Positions 1-5,264 of a DNA stretch of 8,329 bases are shown piece after piece. Within the stretch, counting starts at the first letter, position 1. Every line of letters starts with the position of its first letter. A model generated the notes under the pieces. That model saw nothing but the letters and a program-made list of their open reading frames with translations. It was not told where the DNA came from and did not search any database. The translations under genes were made by a program, and so were the position numbers. Source of the DNA: Eubacterium sp. CAG:786 (lineage in GTDB: Bacteria; Bacillota; Clostridia; Oscillospirales; Ruminococcaceae); contig HF989511.1 in NCBI GenBank assembly GCA_000432175.1, positions 1 to 8,329 of the forward strand. The letters are read 5' to 3'.

Positions 1-332
1 ACGCACACCCGCTGCAGCGGCGACCCTGCCCATGCGGTGACTTCATTCCCGCTGACGACTGCGGGGACTTCGCCCGGCGCCAGGTTTATCACGCACCCGC
101 GGTAGCCCTTTGAGCTGACCAGCAGATTGCTCCCCCTGCCGAGAATGAAATGCGGGATATTACCGCTGCGGCAGCAGTTAAGCGCCGTCAGCAGCTGTTT
201 TTCGTCGGCGACAGTCACCAGGCGGTCGCACTCTCCACCTATCTTCATGGTGGTGAGCGGCGCCAGGGGCTTGTTCTGCCCGCAGGGAATGCCGTTCTGA
301 CGGCAGGTTTCATCAAGACAGGTGTAGTTCAC
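1..332 (-). CDS. murB: UDP-N-acetylenolpyruvoylglucosamine reductase MurB, N-terminal part (runs off left edge)
   Basis: MurB is the cytoplasmic FAD enzyme that reduces UDP-GlcNAc-enolpyruvate to UDP-MurNAc with NADPH, an early step of peptidoglycan precursor synthesis. About 110 residues are visible. The family hallmarks of the FAD-binding domain are present: PLTTMKIGG (about residues 25-33) and ILGRGSNLLVSSKGYRG (about 63-79), followed by VINL and the start of the next strand. The substrate-binding C-terminal domain lies outside the window (family length is about 300). The start is a GTG at 330-332: GGAGG (338-342) sits 5 bases upstream and an in-frame stop (363-365) excludes a longer N-terminus; the next in-frame ATG would remove the start of the conserved domain. 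It is the last visible gene of the hprK operon, 63 bp after the small protein gene, with no terminator seen between them. Confidence 0.93.
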   Translation of the reverse strand, partial: MNYTCLDETCRQNGIPCGQNKPLAPLTTMKIGGECDRLVTVADEKQLLTALNCCRSGNIPHFILGRGSNLLVSSKGYRGCVINLAPGEVPAVVSGNEVTAWAGSPLQRVC

Positions 333-337
333 GTTGA

Positions 338-342
338 CCTCC
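338..342 (-). promoter_or_regulatory. Ribosome binding site fixing the GTG start of murB
   Basis: Reading the minus strand, GGAGG is followed by 5 bases (TCAAC) and then GTG. No ATG is available near this site and an in-frame TAA lies just upstream, so this site decides the non-ATG start of murB. Confidence 0.85.
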
Positions 343-395
343 GGTGGGATTATTCGCTGGGTTTATAGAATGTATGCGGGTACGGTGCGGCAATA

Positions 396-596
396 TTACT
401 CGAATGAGAACACGCTCTCGCCGTCCTCGATGGCAGCGTAAACCTTGTGGAGGATTTCCTGCGCTTCACCATATATCTCATATTCAGCGAGCTTTATGTC
501 CTCGCTGCCGGGGACTACCGCGTACACCGCGTTGTCCCTGACGTAAAGACGGCTGCTTTCAGCCAGTACTGCGCCGTCCTGCGACATGTAGTACAT
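396..596 (-). CDS. Small protein of unknown function, 66 residues
   Basis: This is a short acidic protein without signal peptide or membrane segment. It begins MYYMSQDGAVLAES, then has an alternating hydrophobic (beta-like) stretch around residues 15-29 (SRLYVRDNAVYAVVP), then LAEYEIYGEAQEILHKVYAAI (about 36-56), which looks like a strand followed by an amphipathic helix, and an acidic tail. The layout (SQD near the N-terminus, then an 'EY...A..IL..I' motif) resembles small Firmicutes proteins that begin with SQDK and carry GEYxTEERAxEVL, but I recall these only as uncharacterised. The start is well supported: AGGAGG (601-606) lies 4 bases upstream and overlaps the stop codon of the glucokinase gene, which implies translational coupling. 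A second ATG at codon 4 is too close to this site to be preferred. Function is unknown. Confidence 0.8.
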   Translation of the reverse strand: MYYMSQDGAVLAESSRLYVRDNAVYAVVPGSEDIKLAEYEIYGEAQEILHKVYAAIEDGESVFSFE

Positions 597-605
597 ACTT
601 CCTCC

Positions 606-1565
606 TTAGTCAGCCAGCGTGTAGAGGAATGCCGCGCCGATGATTCCCGCGTCGTTGCCGAGCTGGCATATGCCAAGCTTTGTGGACTGCTTCGGGTCGA
701 TGCAGTAAGCTTCCTTTGCGATTATCTCCTCCAGCGGTTTTGTGAGGTTTTCGCCCTCCTTGCAGATACCGCCGCCGATGAGCAGCACTTCCGGCTGGAA
801 TGTGTTGACGATGTTTGTAAGTCCGCAGCCGAGGTAGGATATGTACATATCCACCACATCGGAAGCCGCCTTGTCGCCTGCGCGCCAGCCGTCGAATGCA
901 GTCTTGCCGTCAACGTTGTCTATGCTGCCGGAGCATATTTCCCACATCTTGCTGTCCTTGTGGGCTTCCATGGCTTCCCTGGTCATGTTGATGAGCGCAG
1001 TCGCGGAGGAATAAGCCTCAAAGCAGCCTTTACGGCCGCAGCCGCACTGTCTGCCACCGTACTGTATAACGGTGTGACCCAGCTCAGCGCCGCAGAAATT
1101 GAAACCGGTGTATATCTTTCCGTCGATGATTATACCGCCGCCAACGCCGGTGCCCAGGGTTACTACTACAACGTCCCTGTAGCCCTTTCCTGCGCCTGCG
1201 AGCACTTCGCCGAATGCCGCTGCATTCGCGTCGTTCTCTACGTAAACTTCCTTGCCGAGACGGGCGCCGACGAGCGCGCGCAGGTCGGTGTTGCGGAAGC
1301 CCAGGTTGCAGGAATACAGCACAACGCCGGTGTTTCTGGAAGCGGTGCCGGGGGTGCCGATACCGATGGAATTCAGTTCGTCGATAGTCACCTTTGCTTC
1401 GTTGAGAGCCTTCCAGACGGTTTCAGCGATGGAGTCTGCGATTTCTTCTGCGGGACGGGGGAGGTCGGTCTTGCAGGTCGCCTTTGCGACGATGTTGTAG
1501 TTCTCGTCCACCAGACCTACTTTGATGTTAGTTCCTCCGAGGTCGATACCAATATTGTACTTCAT
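606..1565 (-). CDS. glcK: ROK-family glucokinase
   Basis: This cytoplasmic kinase probably phosphorylates glucose to glucose-6-phosphate with ATP, feeding glycolysis with sugar that enters outside the PTS. At 319 residues it is normal length for a ROK sugar kinase. The phosphate-binding loop is DLGGTNIKVG (residues 8-17). The catalytic aspartate is D112 in ENDANAAAFGE, and TLGTGVGGGI (136-145) is the second phosphate loop. The ROK sugar and zinc site is complete: E161-L-G-H164 and C174-G-C176-G-R-K-G-C181-F-E183. ROK members also include fructokinases, N-acetylmannosamine kinases and repressors. There is no N-terminal winged helix, so it is not a repressor; glucose is the best guess from overall similarity to Firmicutes glucokinases. 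An AGAAAGG stretch sits about 10 bases before the ATG. It lies between hprK and the 66-residue gene in the same operon, so its product makes a glycolytic intermediate upstream of what HprK senses. Confidence 0.93.
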   Translation of the reverse strand: MKYNIGIDLGGTNIKVGLVDENYNIVAKATCKTDLPRPAEEIADSIAETVWKALNEAKVTIDELNSIGIGTPGTASRNTGVVLYSCNLGFRNTDLRALVGARLGKEVYVENDANAAAFGEVLAGAGKGYRDVVVVTLGTGVGGGIIIDGKIYTGFNFCGAELGHTVIQYGGRQCGCGRKGCFEAYSSATALINMTREAMEAHKDSKMWEICSGSIDNVDGKTAFDGWRAGDKAASDVVDMYISYLGCGLTNIVNTFQPEVLLIGGGICKEGENLTKPLEEIIAKEAYCIDPKQSTKLGICQLGNDAGIIGAAFLYTLAD

Positions 1566-1603
1566 GGATTTTATACCTTTCTGTTTGGTCAGATTTAAAG
1601 TTC

Positions 1604-1729
1604 AATTCGGAATTCTGGCGTCCCTGCCGCCATATGCTGAGCGACATCGTATCTGCGTTTTAAGTATCGATACAATCGAAAGACTGCCGCGACAGCGGCA
1701 CAATAATTCCGAATTACGAATTCCGAATT
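1604..1729. repeat. AATTCGGAATT-bounded inverted-repeat element in the hprK-glcK gap
   Basis: The motif AATTCGGAATT occurs at 1604-1614, and its reverse complement AATTCCGAATT occurs twice at the other end (1705-1715 and 1719-1729, separated by ACG). The ends are therefore inverted repeats around about 90 bp of unrelated sequence. Just inside, TGCCGC appears at the left end, and a perfect 6-bp hairpin with a 4-base loop (1685-1700, TGCCGC/GCGGCA) lies at the right. The palindrome GTATCGATAC lies in between. No protein is encoded. The right end overlaps the first bases of the hprK stop codon. This has the shape of a small non-autonomous element or dispersed repeat. The inner hairpin has no adjacent T-run on the minus strand, so it is not a convincing terminator. 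Confidence 0.55.
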
Positions 1730-2699
1730 AAATATTGAGGTCCGACATGATCTCTTCGCTGTCGGAGTCTATGCCCAGCTGATGGAGCAGGTCCTTTGCG
1801 GCGTTGTAGCCCATCTTCTTCTGACGGTTGTTCATTGCGGCTACCTCGAGGATAACTGCGAGGTTACGTCCGGGCTTGACGGGAATGGTGAGCAGCGGGA
1901 CCTTAACGCCGAGAATGGTCATGTAGTGGGTATCGACGCCCATTCTGTCGTAGGTCTTTTCGGGGTTCCAGAGTTCCAGCTCAACGACCATGTCTATCTT
2001 CTCGTTCAGCTTGACAGCGCCGACGCCGAACAGCTGACGCGCGTTGATGATACCGATGCCGCGCAGTTCCAGGAAGTGACGGATATTATCCGGGGAACTG
2101 CCCACCAGGGTGATGTTGGAGGCTTTCTTTATCTCCACCGCGTCGTCTGCGATAAGTCTGTGACCGCGCTTTACAAGCTCGATCGCGGTCTCGCTCTTAC
2201 CAACGCCGCTTTCGCCGAGGATAAGCACGCCCTCGCCGTATATCTCAATGAGAACGCCGTGTCTGGTGATGCGCGGAGCCAGCTGGAGGTTCAGGAAGTT
2301 AACCAGCTTGGAGGTGAAAACCGAGGTGGATTCCTCCGTGCGCAGCAGCGGCATTTCGTTTGCCTTGGCGCTCTCCAGCAGCTCGGGGAATATATCGAGA
2401 TTCCTTGTGACCATCAGCGCGGGGAACTTGTAGCTGAGCAGGTTGTCGATGCGGCTGCGGCGTACTTCCGGCTCCAGCGTGTCGAGGTAAGCCCACTCGG
2501 TCTTACCCATGACCTGAATGCGCTGCTTGTCAAAGTATTCGTAAAATCCGGCAAACTGAAGTCCCGGACGGTTTATCTCATGGTCTGAAATCAATGTGTT
2601 CTCGCCGTCCTCGGGCATGTAGATTACCTCGAGCTTCTGCTCGTCGATTATCTTCTGCAGCGGGAATGAGAACTCTCTGTTTATCTCGTCAAACGGCAT
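1728..2699 (-). CDS. hprK: HPr kinase/phosphorylase HprK
   Basis: HprK phosphorylates HPr of the phosphotransferase system on Ser46 using ATP or pyrophosphate, and reverses the reaction when phosphate is high. HPr-Ser-P then acts with CcpA in catabolite repression. The 323-residue protein is slightly longer than the usual 310-320. The N-terminal domain spans about residues 1-135. The catalytic domain shows RHGVLIEIYGEGVLILG with H147, the Walker A loop GESGVGKSE (162-170), the metal/phosphate aspartates in ADDAV (D185, D186), the family signature ELRGIGIINAR (211-221) with QLFGVGAVK after it, and the C-terminal PVKPGRN loop (274-280). The ATG has GAAAGGA about 9 bases upstream, and a near-consensus promoter lies further up. 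It is the first gene of the hprK-glcK-small protein-murB operon. Its stop codon overlaps the end of a repeat, but the C-terminus looks complete. Confidence 0.97.
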   Translation of the reverse strand: MPFDEINREFSFPLQKIIDEQKLEVIYMPEDGENTLISDHEINRPGLQFAGFYEYFDKQRIQVMGKTEWAYLDTLEPEVRRSRIDNLLSYKFPALMVTRNLDIFPELLESAKANEMPLLRTEESTSVFTSKLVNFLNLQLAPRITRHGVLIEIYGEGVLILGESGVGKSETAIELVKRGHRLIADDAVEIKKASNITLVGSSPDNIRHFLELRGIGIINARQLFGVGAVKLNEKIDMVVELELWNPEKTYDRMGVDTHYMTILGVKVPLLTIPVKPGRNLAVILEVAAMNNRQKKMGYNAAKDLLHQLGIDSDSEEIMSDLNI

Positions 2700-2762
2700 A
2701 TCATTTATCCTTTCACGTTACAAAGTAGAAACTGCTGTGCGTGTGCATAACACCACGATTAT

Positions 2763-2791
2763 ATTATACAACAATGCGCGGATTATTTCAA
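2763..2791 (-). promoter_or_regulatory. Vegetative sigma-A-type promoter of the hprK operon
   Basis: On the minus strand, TTGAAA (2786-2791) and TATAAT (2763-2768) are separated by exactly 17 bases. Transcription would start near 2756, leaving a leader of about 57 nt before the hprK ATG. The match is five of six and six of six bases to the housekeeping consensus. I saw no clear catabolite-responsive element or other operator next to it. Confidence 0.85.
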
Positions 2792-2884
2792 GTATTTTGT
2801 GAAATTTTAGCCGGGTTTTACTTTAGCCTGAATAATCCCCGGAAAACCTCCAATGCTTTCTGTGCAGAAAAACATATAAGGTCA

Positions 2885-3033
2885 CCTCTAAAAACCTTGT
2901 TTGAGTGAAAATGTGTATAGCACACCGACTGCTTCTTCAAACCTCCTCGTAAGGCATACAGCCTTACTTCGTCGGCTTTCATCGCATTCGGCGCACTCTA
3001 CCCATTTTCCCTTTTCAAACCGGTTTTTAGAGG
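2885..3033. mobile_element. MITE-like element with 12-bp perfect terminal inverted repeats
   Basis: The ends are CCTCTAAAAACC (2885-2896) and its exact reverse complement GGTTTTTAGAGG (3022-3033). The match continues inward imperfectly for about 20 more bases (GTTTGA and GAAAATG blocks recur in both arms), so the 149-bp element could fold on itself. The centre carries a perfect 7-bp hairpin GTAAGGC/GCCTTAC with a 5-base loop (2949-2967). No transposase is encoded. The minus strand is open through its whole length, but that frame lacks a convincing start and gene-like context. No target-site duplication is obvious by eye; a TAT trinucleotide lies just outside both ends. The structure fits a non-autonomous miniature element. 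It lies between the hprK promoter and spoIIR. Confidence 0.7.
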
Positions 3034-3061
3034 CTCCCATACGACATCGGAGGGTATCATC

Positions 3062-3634
3062 ATGACGAAAATAATTGACGTACTTATGGCTGTCGGCGCC
3101 GCGCTGGCGCTGCTGCTGGGGAGCTTCGGCACATTCGCGCAGGAATGCGACGAGATACCGCAGGAAGTGCTGCGGCTGCACATTCCCGCAAACAGCGACA
3201 GCGAATACGACCAGACCGTGAAGCTCGGCGTGCGGGACATGGTGCTTGAAAAATACAGCGCGCGGCTGTCGGGGTATTCCACCCGGGAGGAAGCTGCGGA
3301 AGCGGTGCGCGCGCTCCTGCCGGAGATAGAAAAAACCTGCTGCGAGTATCTGTCGCAGCAGGGTGTTGACTATGGCGCTCATGCGGAGCTTACTGAAATG
3401 TACTTCACCACGCGGGAGTACGAAAACGTGACGCTCCCGGCGGGTGATTATCTGGCGCTGAGAATTACCCTCGGCAGCGGGGAAGGGCACAACTGGTGGT
3501 GCGTGATGTTCCCGCCGCTGTGCATTCCGCTTGCTTCTGAGCCGCTTGACAGTGGGCTCCCGGAGGATTTTTCAGGGAAACGCGTCGAGATAAAATTCGC
3601 GATATACGAGTTCTTCCGCAGCTTTTTTGAGTGA
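3062..3634 (+). CDS. spoIIR: Stage II sporulation protein R SpoIIR
   Basis: SpoIIR is the forespore-made, secreted signalling protein that activates the SpoIIGA protease in the septal membrane, which then processes pro-sigma-E in the mother cell. The 190-residue protein starts with a hydrophobic export segment (about residues 4-26, ending near FAQE). The family blocks VLRLHIPANSD (36-46), then SEYDQTVKLGVRD (47-59), and LPAGDYLALRITLGSG / EGHNWWCVMFPPLC (125-154) are all intact. GGAGGG (3049-3054) lies 7 bases before the ATG. It is somewhat shorter than Bacillus SpoIIR because the C-terminal tail is short. The gene stands alone, converging on the HD-domain gene with 5 bp between stops. It is expected to be sigma-F dependent, but I could not find a persuasive sigma-F promoter; the MITE-like element occupies the place where one would normally lie. 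Confidence 0.95.
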   Translation: MTKIIDVLMAVGAALALLLGSFGTFAQECDEIPQEVLRLHIPANSDSEYDQTVKLGVRDMVLEKYSARLSGYSTREEAAEAVRALLPEIEKTCCEYLSQQGVDYGAHAELTEMYFTTREYENVTLPAGDYLALRITLGSGEGHNWWCVMFPPLCIPLASEPLDSGLPEDFSGKRVEIKFAIYEFFRSFFE

Positions 3635-3639
3635 GCGGT

Positions 3640-4215
3640 TCACACCATCAGCGTGAGCCTTATCAGCAGCGTCAGCGCGGATGCATGCGCAAGACGTATC
3701 TTACTGCGGCTCTTGCGGGCTGCCATGGTGCAGAATTCGCTGACGGCGCACACCTTGTCCACCAGCTGGATGACCCACCCCTCGGGGGAATGCGGCATAT
3801 GGTGGCTGAGCGGCCACATGTGGTTTGCGATCATGTCGCCCTCTTTGTCGTTCAGCGGGAACAGCTCCGACGCGTTGAAGAACGCCACTTTCGGGTGTCC
3901 CGAGCAGTGACCGCCCTCTCCGTCAACGGGCTCGTGTTCCTTTCTGTCGTAGAGGAACAGGTCGTGCAGGATACCTGCCCTCGCTGCGGCGCGTGCGTCA
4001 AGGTGCAGTTTTCTGCAAAGAAGATAGTTGTAATATGAAACGTTCAGGCAATGCTGGAGCCGCGTCGTCCCCTTATGGTGGGTGAATTCACCGAGCTGGC
4101 GCACGGTGCTGTCCCTGAGGAGGTCGCTGACGCAATCGAAATATTCCGGTACATTGTTCAGCTGTTTGCGTGAAAAAATCGCTTTGTACAATTTATCACC
4201 TTTCACAATTGGCAT
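3640..4215 (-). CDS. HD-domain phosphohydrolase of unknown substrate
   Basis: The 191-residue soluble protein carries the metal-binding set of the HD superfamily: H55 in TRLQHCLNVSYYNYLL, the H84-D85 doublet in AGILHDLFLYD, H132 in IANHMWPL, and D153 in LVDKVCA. HD proteins hydrolyse phosphate esters (nucleotides, cyclic dinucleotides and others); nothing here defines the substrate. No other domain is present, and a basic, leucine-rich tail follows residue 165. The start is uncertain. The ATG at 4215 has only AGGCAG upstream. A TTG at 4189-4191 (codon 9) is preceded at 5 bases by the better site AAAGGTG and would give 183 residues. Both starts keep the whole domain. It has its own promoter and faces spoIIR with no terminator between them, so transcripts of the two genes may overlap. 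A role in sporulation is only suggested by its position. Confidence 0.9.
   Translation of the reverse strand: MPIVKGDKLYKAIFSRKQLNNVPEYFDCVSDLLRDSTVRQLGEFTHHKGTTRLQHCLNVSYYNYLLCRKLHLDARAAARAGILHDLFLYDRKEHEPVDGEGGHCSGHPKVAFFNASELFPLNDKEGDMIANHMWPLSHHMPHSPEGWVIQLVDKVCAVSEFCTMAARKSRSKIRLAHASALTLLIRLTLMV
4195..4203 (-). promoter_or_regulatory. Possible ribosome binding site for an internal TTG start of the HD gene
   Basis: On the minus strand AAAGGTGAT is followed by AAA and then TTG (4189-4191), in frame with the HD-domain protein. It is a better Shine-Dalgarno match than anything before the ATG at 4213-4215, so translation may begin at TTG and give a protein eight residues shorter. Confidence 0.4.
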
Positions 4216-4249
4216 TTCTGCCTAATTCTGTTCTTTGGTTTCTGTGGAT

Positions 4250-4278
4250 ATTGTACTATATTCTCTGCCACAATTCAA
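4250..4278 (-). promoter_or_regulatory. Sigma-A-type promoter of the HD-domain gene
   Basis: On the minus strand TTGAAT (4273-4278) and TACAAT (4250-4255) are separated by 17 bases. The predicted start of transcription is near 4243, giving a short leader of about 27 nt to the ATG or about 51 nt to the alternative TTG. Both hexamers match five of six consensus positions. Confidence 0.75.
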
Positions 4279-4303
4279 GGGTTTATGCGGTATTTTGTTG
4301 TAT

Positions 4304-4339
4304 ATGCACAGTTATTTTTTTTATATTTGTGCATTTTTT
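4304..4339 (+). other. AT-rich stem with T-run, possible weak terminator
   Basis: ATGCACA (4304-4310) and TGTGCAT (4328-4334) are exact inverted repeats with a 17-base AT-rich loop, and the right arm runs into six T residues. On the plus strand this has the shape of a weak intrinsic terminator and could stop read-through from spoIIR before the spoIIA operon. The stem is short and the loop long, so chance is a real alternative. The rest of 4279-4444 is AT-rich without a gene. Confidence 0.2.
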
Positions 4340-4444
4340 CGACGAAACGGGCTGGTTATGTATAATATTACACATAAATCACCCGGGATATTCCTTTAGT
4401 GCAAAAAAACAACCTCAAATAATATAAATCACGCCGGAATAGCG

Positions 4445-4474
4445 ACAGGCTTTGCGGCGGCGCGGTGGTATAAT
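4445..4474 (+). promoter_or_regulatory. Candidate promoter of the spoIIA operon (sigma-H-like or weak sigma-A)
   Basis: TATAAT (4469-4474) lies 25 bases before the spoIIAA start. No good TTGACA-type box stands 16-18 bases upstream. At 4445-4453 there is ACAGGCTTT, which resembles the sigma-H -35 pattern (RnAGGAwwT), with about 14-15 bases before a -10 that matches GAAT in three of four positions. In Bacillus the spoIIA operon is read by sigma-H, so this arrangement is plausible, but the match is imperfect. Confidence 0.45.
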
Positions 4475-4499
4475 CAGTGCATATGAAAGGGGGAGCATA

Positions 4500-4823
4500 A
4501 TGGAGATAAACATAGACGGCAGCCGCATGACTGCAGTCCTCAACGGGGATATAGACCATCATTCCGCGCGGGGAATGCGGCGCGAGCTTGACGACATGAT
4601 AGCCCGCTGCCAGCCGGAGCTTCTCATAATCGACATGAGCGGCGTGGATTTCATGGACAGCAGCGGCGTGGGACTTATTCTCGGCAGGCTGCGCGCGGTG
4701 AGGGCTTACGGCGGCGACGTCGCAGTGCGCGGCGCTTCTCAGGAGATAGCGGCGGTAATAAAGCTTTCGGGGTTATCCGGGCTTATCACGGAGGTAGAAA
4801 AGAATGAAACGGGAGTTACTTAA
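4500..4823 (+). CDS. spoIIAA: Anti-sigma-F factor antagonist SpoIIAA
   Basis: SpoIIAA is the STAS-domain anti-anti-sigma factor. Its unphosphorylated form binds SpoIIAB and frees sigma-F in the forespore; SpoIIAB inactivates it by phosphorylation and SpoIIE restores it. The 107-residue protein is a single STAS domain. It has the LNGDIDHHSA strand-turn (14-23) and LLIIDMSGVDFMDSSGVGLILGR (41-63). By alignment with Bacillus SpoIIAA, the phosphorylated serine is S54, the first serine of DSSG. The start is the ATG at 4500, with AAAGGGGGA (4486-4494) 5 bases upstream. A longer in-frame reading from a TTG at 4452 would begin inside the promoter region and is rejected. The gene overlaps spoIIAB by 20 bp. 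Confidence 0.96.
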   Translation: MEINIDGSRMTAVLNGDIDHHSARGMRRELDDMIARCQPELLIIDMSGVDFMDSSGVGLILGRLRAVRAYGGDVAVRGASQEIAAVIKLSGLSGLITEVEKNETGVT

Positions 4824-5262
4824 CGAATGCAGGCTCAGCTTCTCGCCGAATTCGGAGAACGAAGCTTTCGCCAGGACTGCGGCTGCCGCATTTGCAGCGC
4901 AGTCCGACCCAACGGTCAGGGAAATAAGCGAGATACGCACCGCGGTGTCGGAAGCGGTGACAAACGCGATAGTCCACGGCTACCGCGAATGCACCGGGCT
5001 TGTTGAACTACATATGCGCCAGTATTCCGGAGGATTGTTCACGATAAGCGTGCGGGACAGGGGAGCGGGCATCGCGGATATTCCGCAGGCGATGACGCCG
5101 CTTTTCACCACCGCGCCGGACGAGGAGCGCAGCGGTCTGGGCTTTTCGGTGATGGAAAGCTTCATGGACAAGGTGACGGTGAAGAGCGCCCCGGGAAAGG
5201 GCACCACAGTCACGCTTGAGAAGCGGCTCAGCTGCCGCATTCCCGAGACTGCCGGGGTGTGA
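4804..5262 (+). CDS. spoIIAB: Anti-sigma-F factor and serine kinase SpoIIAB
   Basis: SpoIIAB is a GHKL-fold protein that binds and holds sigma-F inactive, and uses ATP to phosphorylate SpoIIAA. The 152-residue protein has the N box EAVTNAIVHGY (50-60, with N54), the G1 box DRGAGI (85-90), a short ATP lid with MTPLFTT (97-103), and the G2 box RSGLGFSVM (109-117). The C-terminal strand pair SAPGKGTTVTLEKRL closes the domain. GGAGGT (4790-4795) lies 8 bases before the ATG, inside the end of spoIIAA, and the 20-bp overlap suggests coupled translation and near-equal amounts of the two proteins. Its stop codon lies 2 bases before the preferred sigma-F start. A few residues beyond the Bacillus length are C-terminal. 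Confidence 0.96.
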   Translation: MKRELLNECRLSFSPNSENEAFARTAAAAFAAQSDPTVREISEIRTAVSEAVTNAIVHGYRECTGLVELHMRQYSGGLFTISVRDRGAGIADIPQAMTPLFTTAPDEERSGLGFSVMESFMDKVTVKSAPGKGTTVTLEKRLSCRIPETAGV

Positions 5263-5264
5263 GC

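Noticed and set aside
447..1598. Plus-strand open frame of 383 codons across the glucokinase gene
   Set aside because: It is antisense to a clearly conserved ROK kinase, has low-complexity composition typical of a shadow frame, and no ribosome binding site or family motif.
1685..1700. Hairpin as terminator after hprK
   Set aside because: The 6-bp stem is perfect but is not followed by a T-run on the minus strand, and the downstream glucokinase gene has no clear promoter of its own.
1782..2588. Plus-strand open frame of 268 codons across hprK
   Set aside because: It is antisense to hprK, which shows every catalytic motif; no motif or start signal supports the plus-strand frame.
2888..3490. 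Minus-strand open frame that crosses spoIIR and the MITE-like element
   Set aside because: Most of it is the shadow of spoIIR. The part inside the element is open by chance or as a property of the repeat, with no ribosome binding site at a usable start.
4337..4364. Second plus-strand promoter (TCGACG, 16 bases, TATAAT) upstream of spoIIA
   Set aside because: The -35 box is weak and the site lies about 135 bp before spoIIAA in AT-rich DNA where TATAAT arises by chance; kept only as an alternative to the candidate at 4445-4474.
4452..4499. Upstream extension of SpoIIAA from a TTG
   Set aside because: It would start within the predicted promoter and before the ribosome binding site; the ATG at 4500 has an ideal AAAGGGGGA and fits the family N-terminus.
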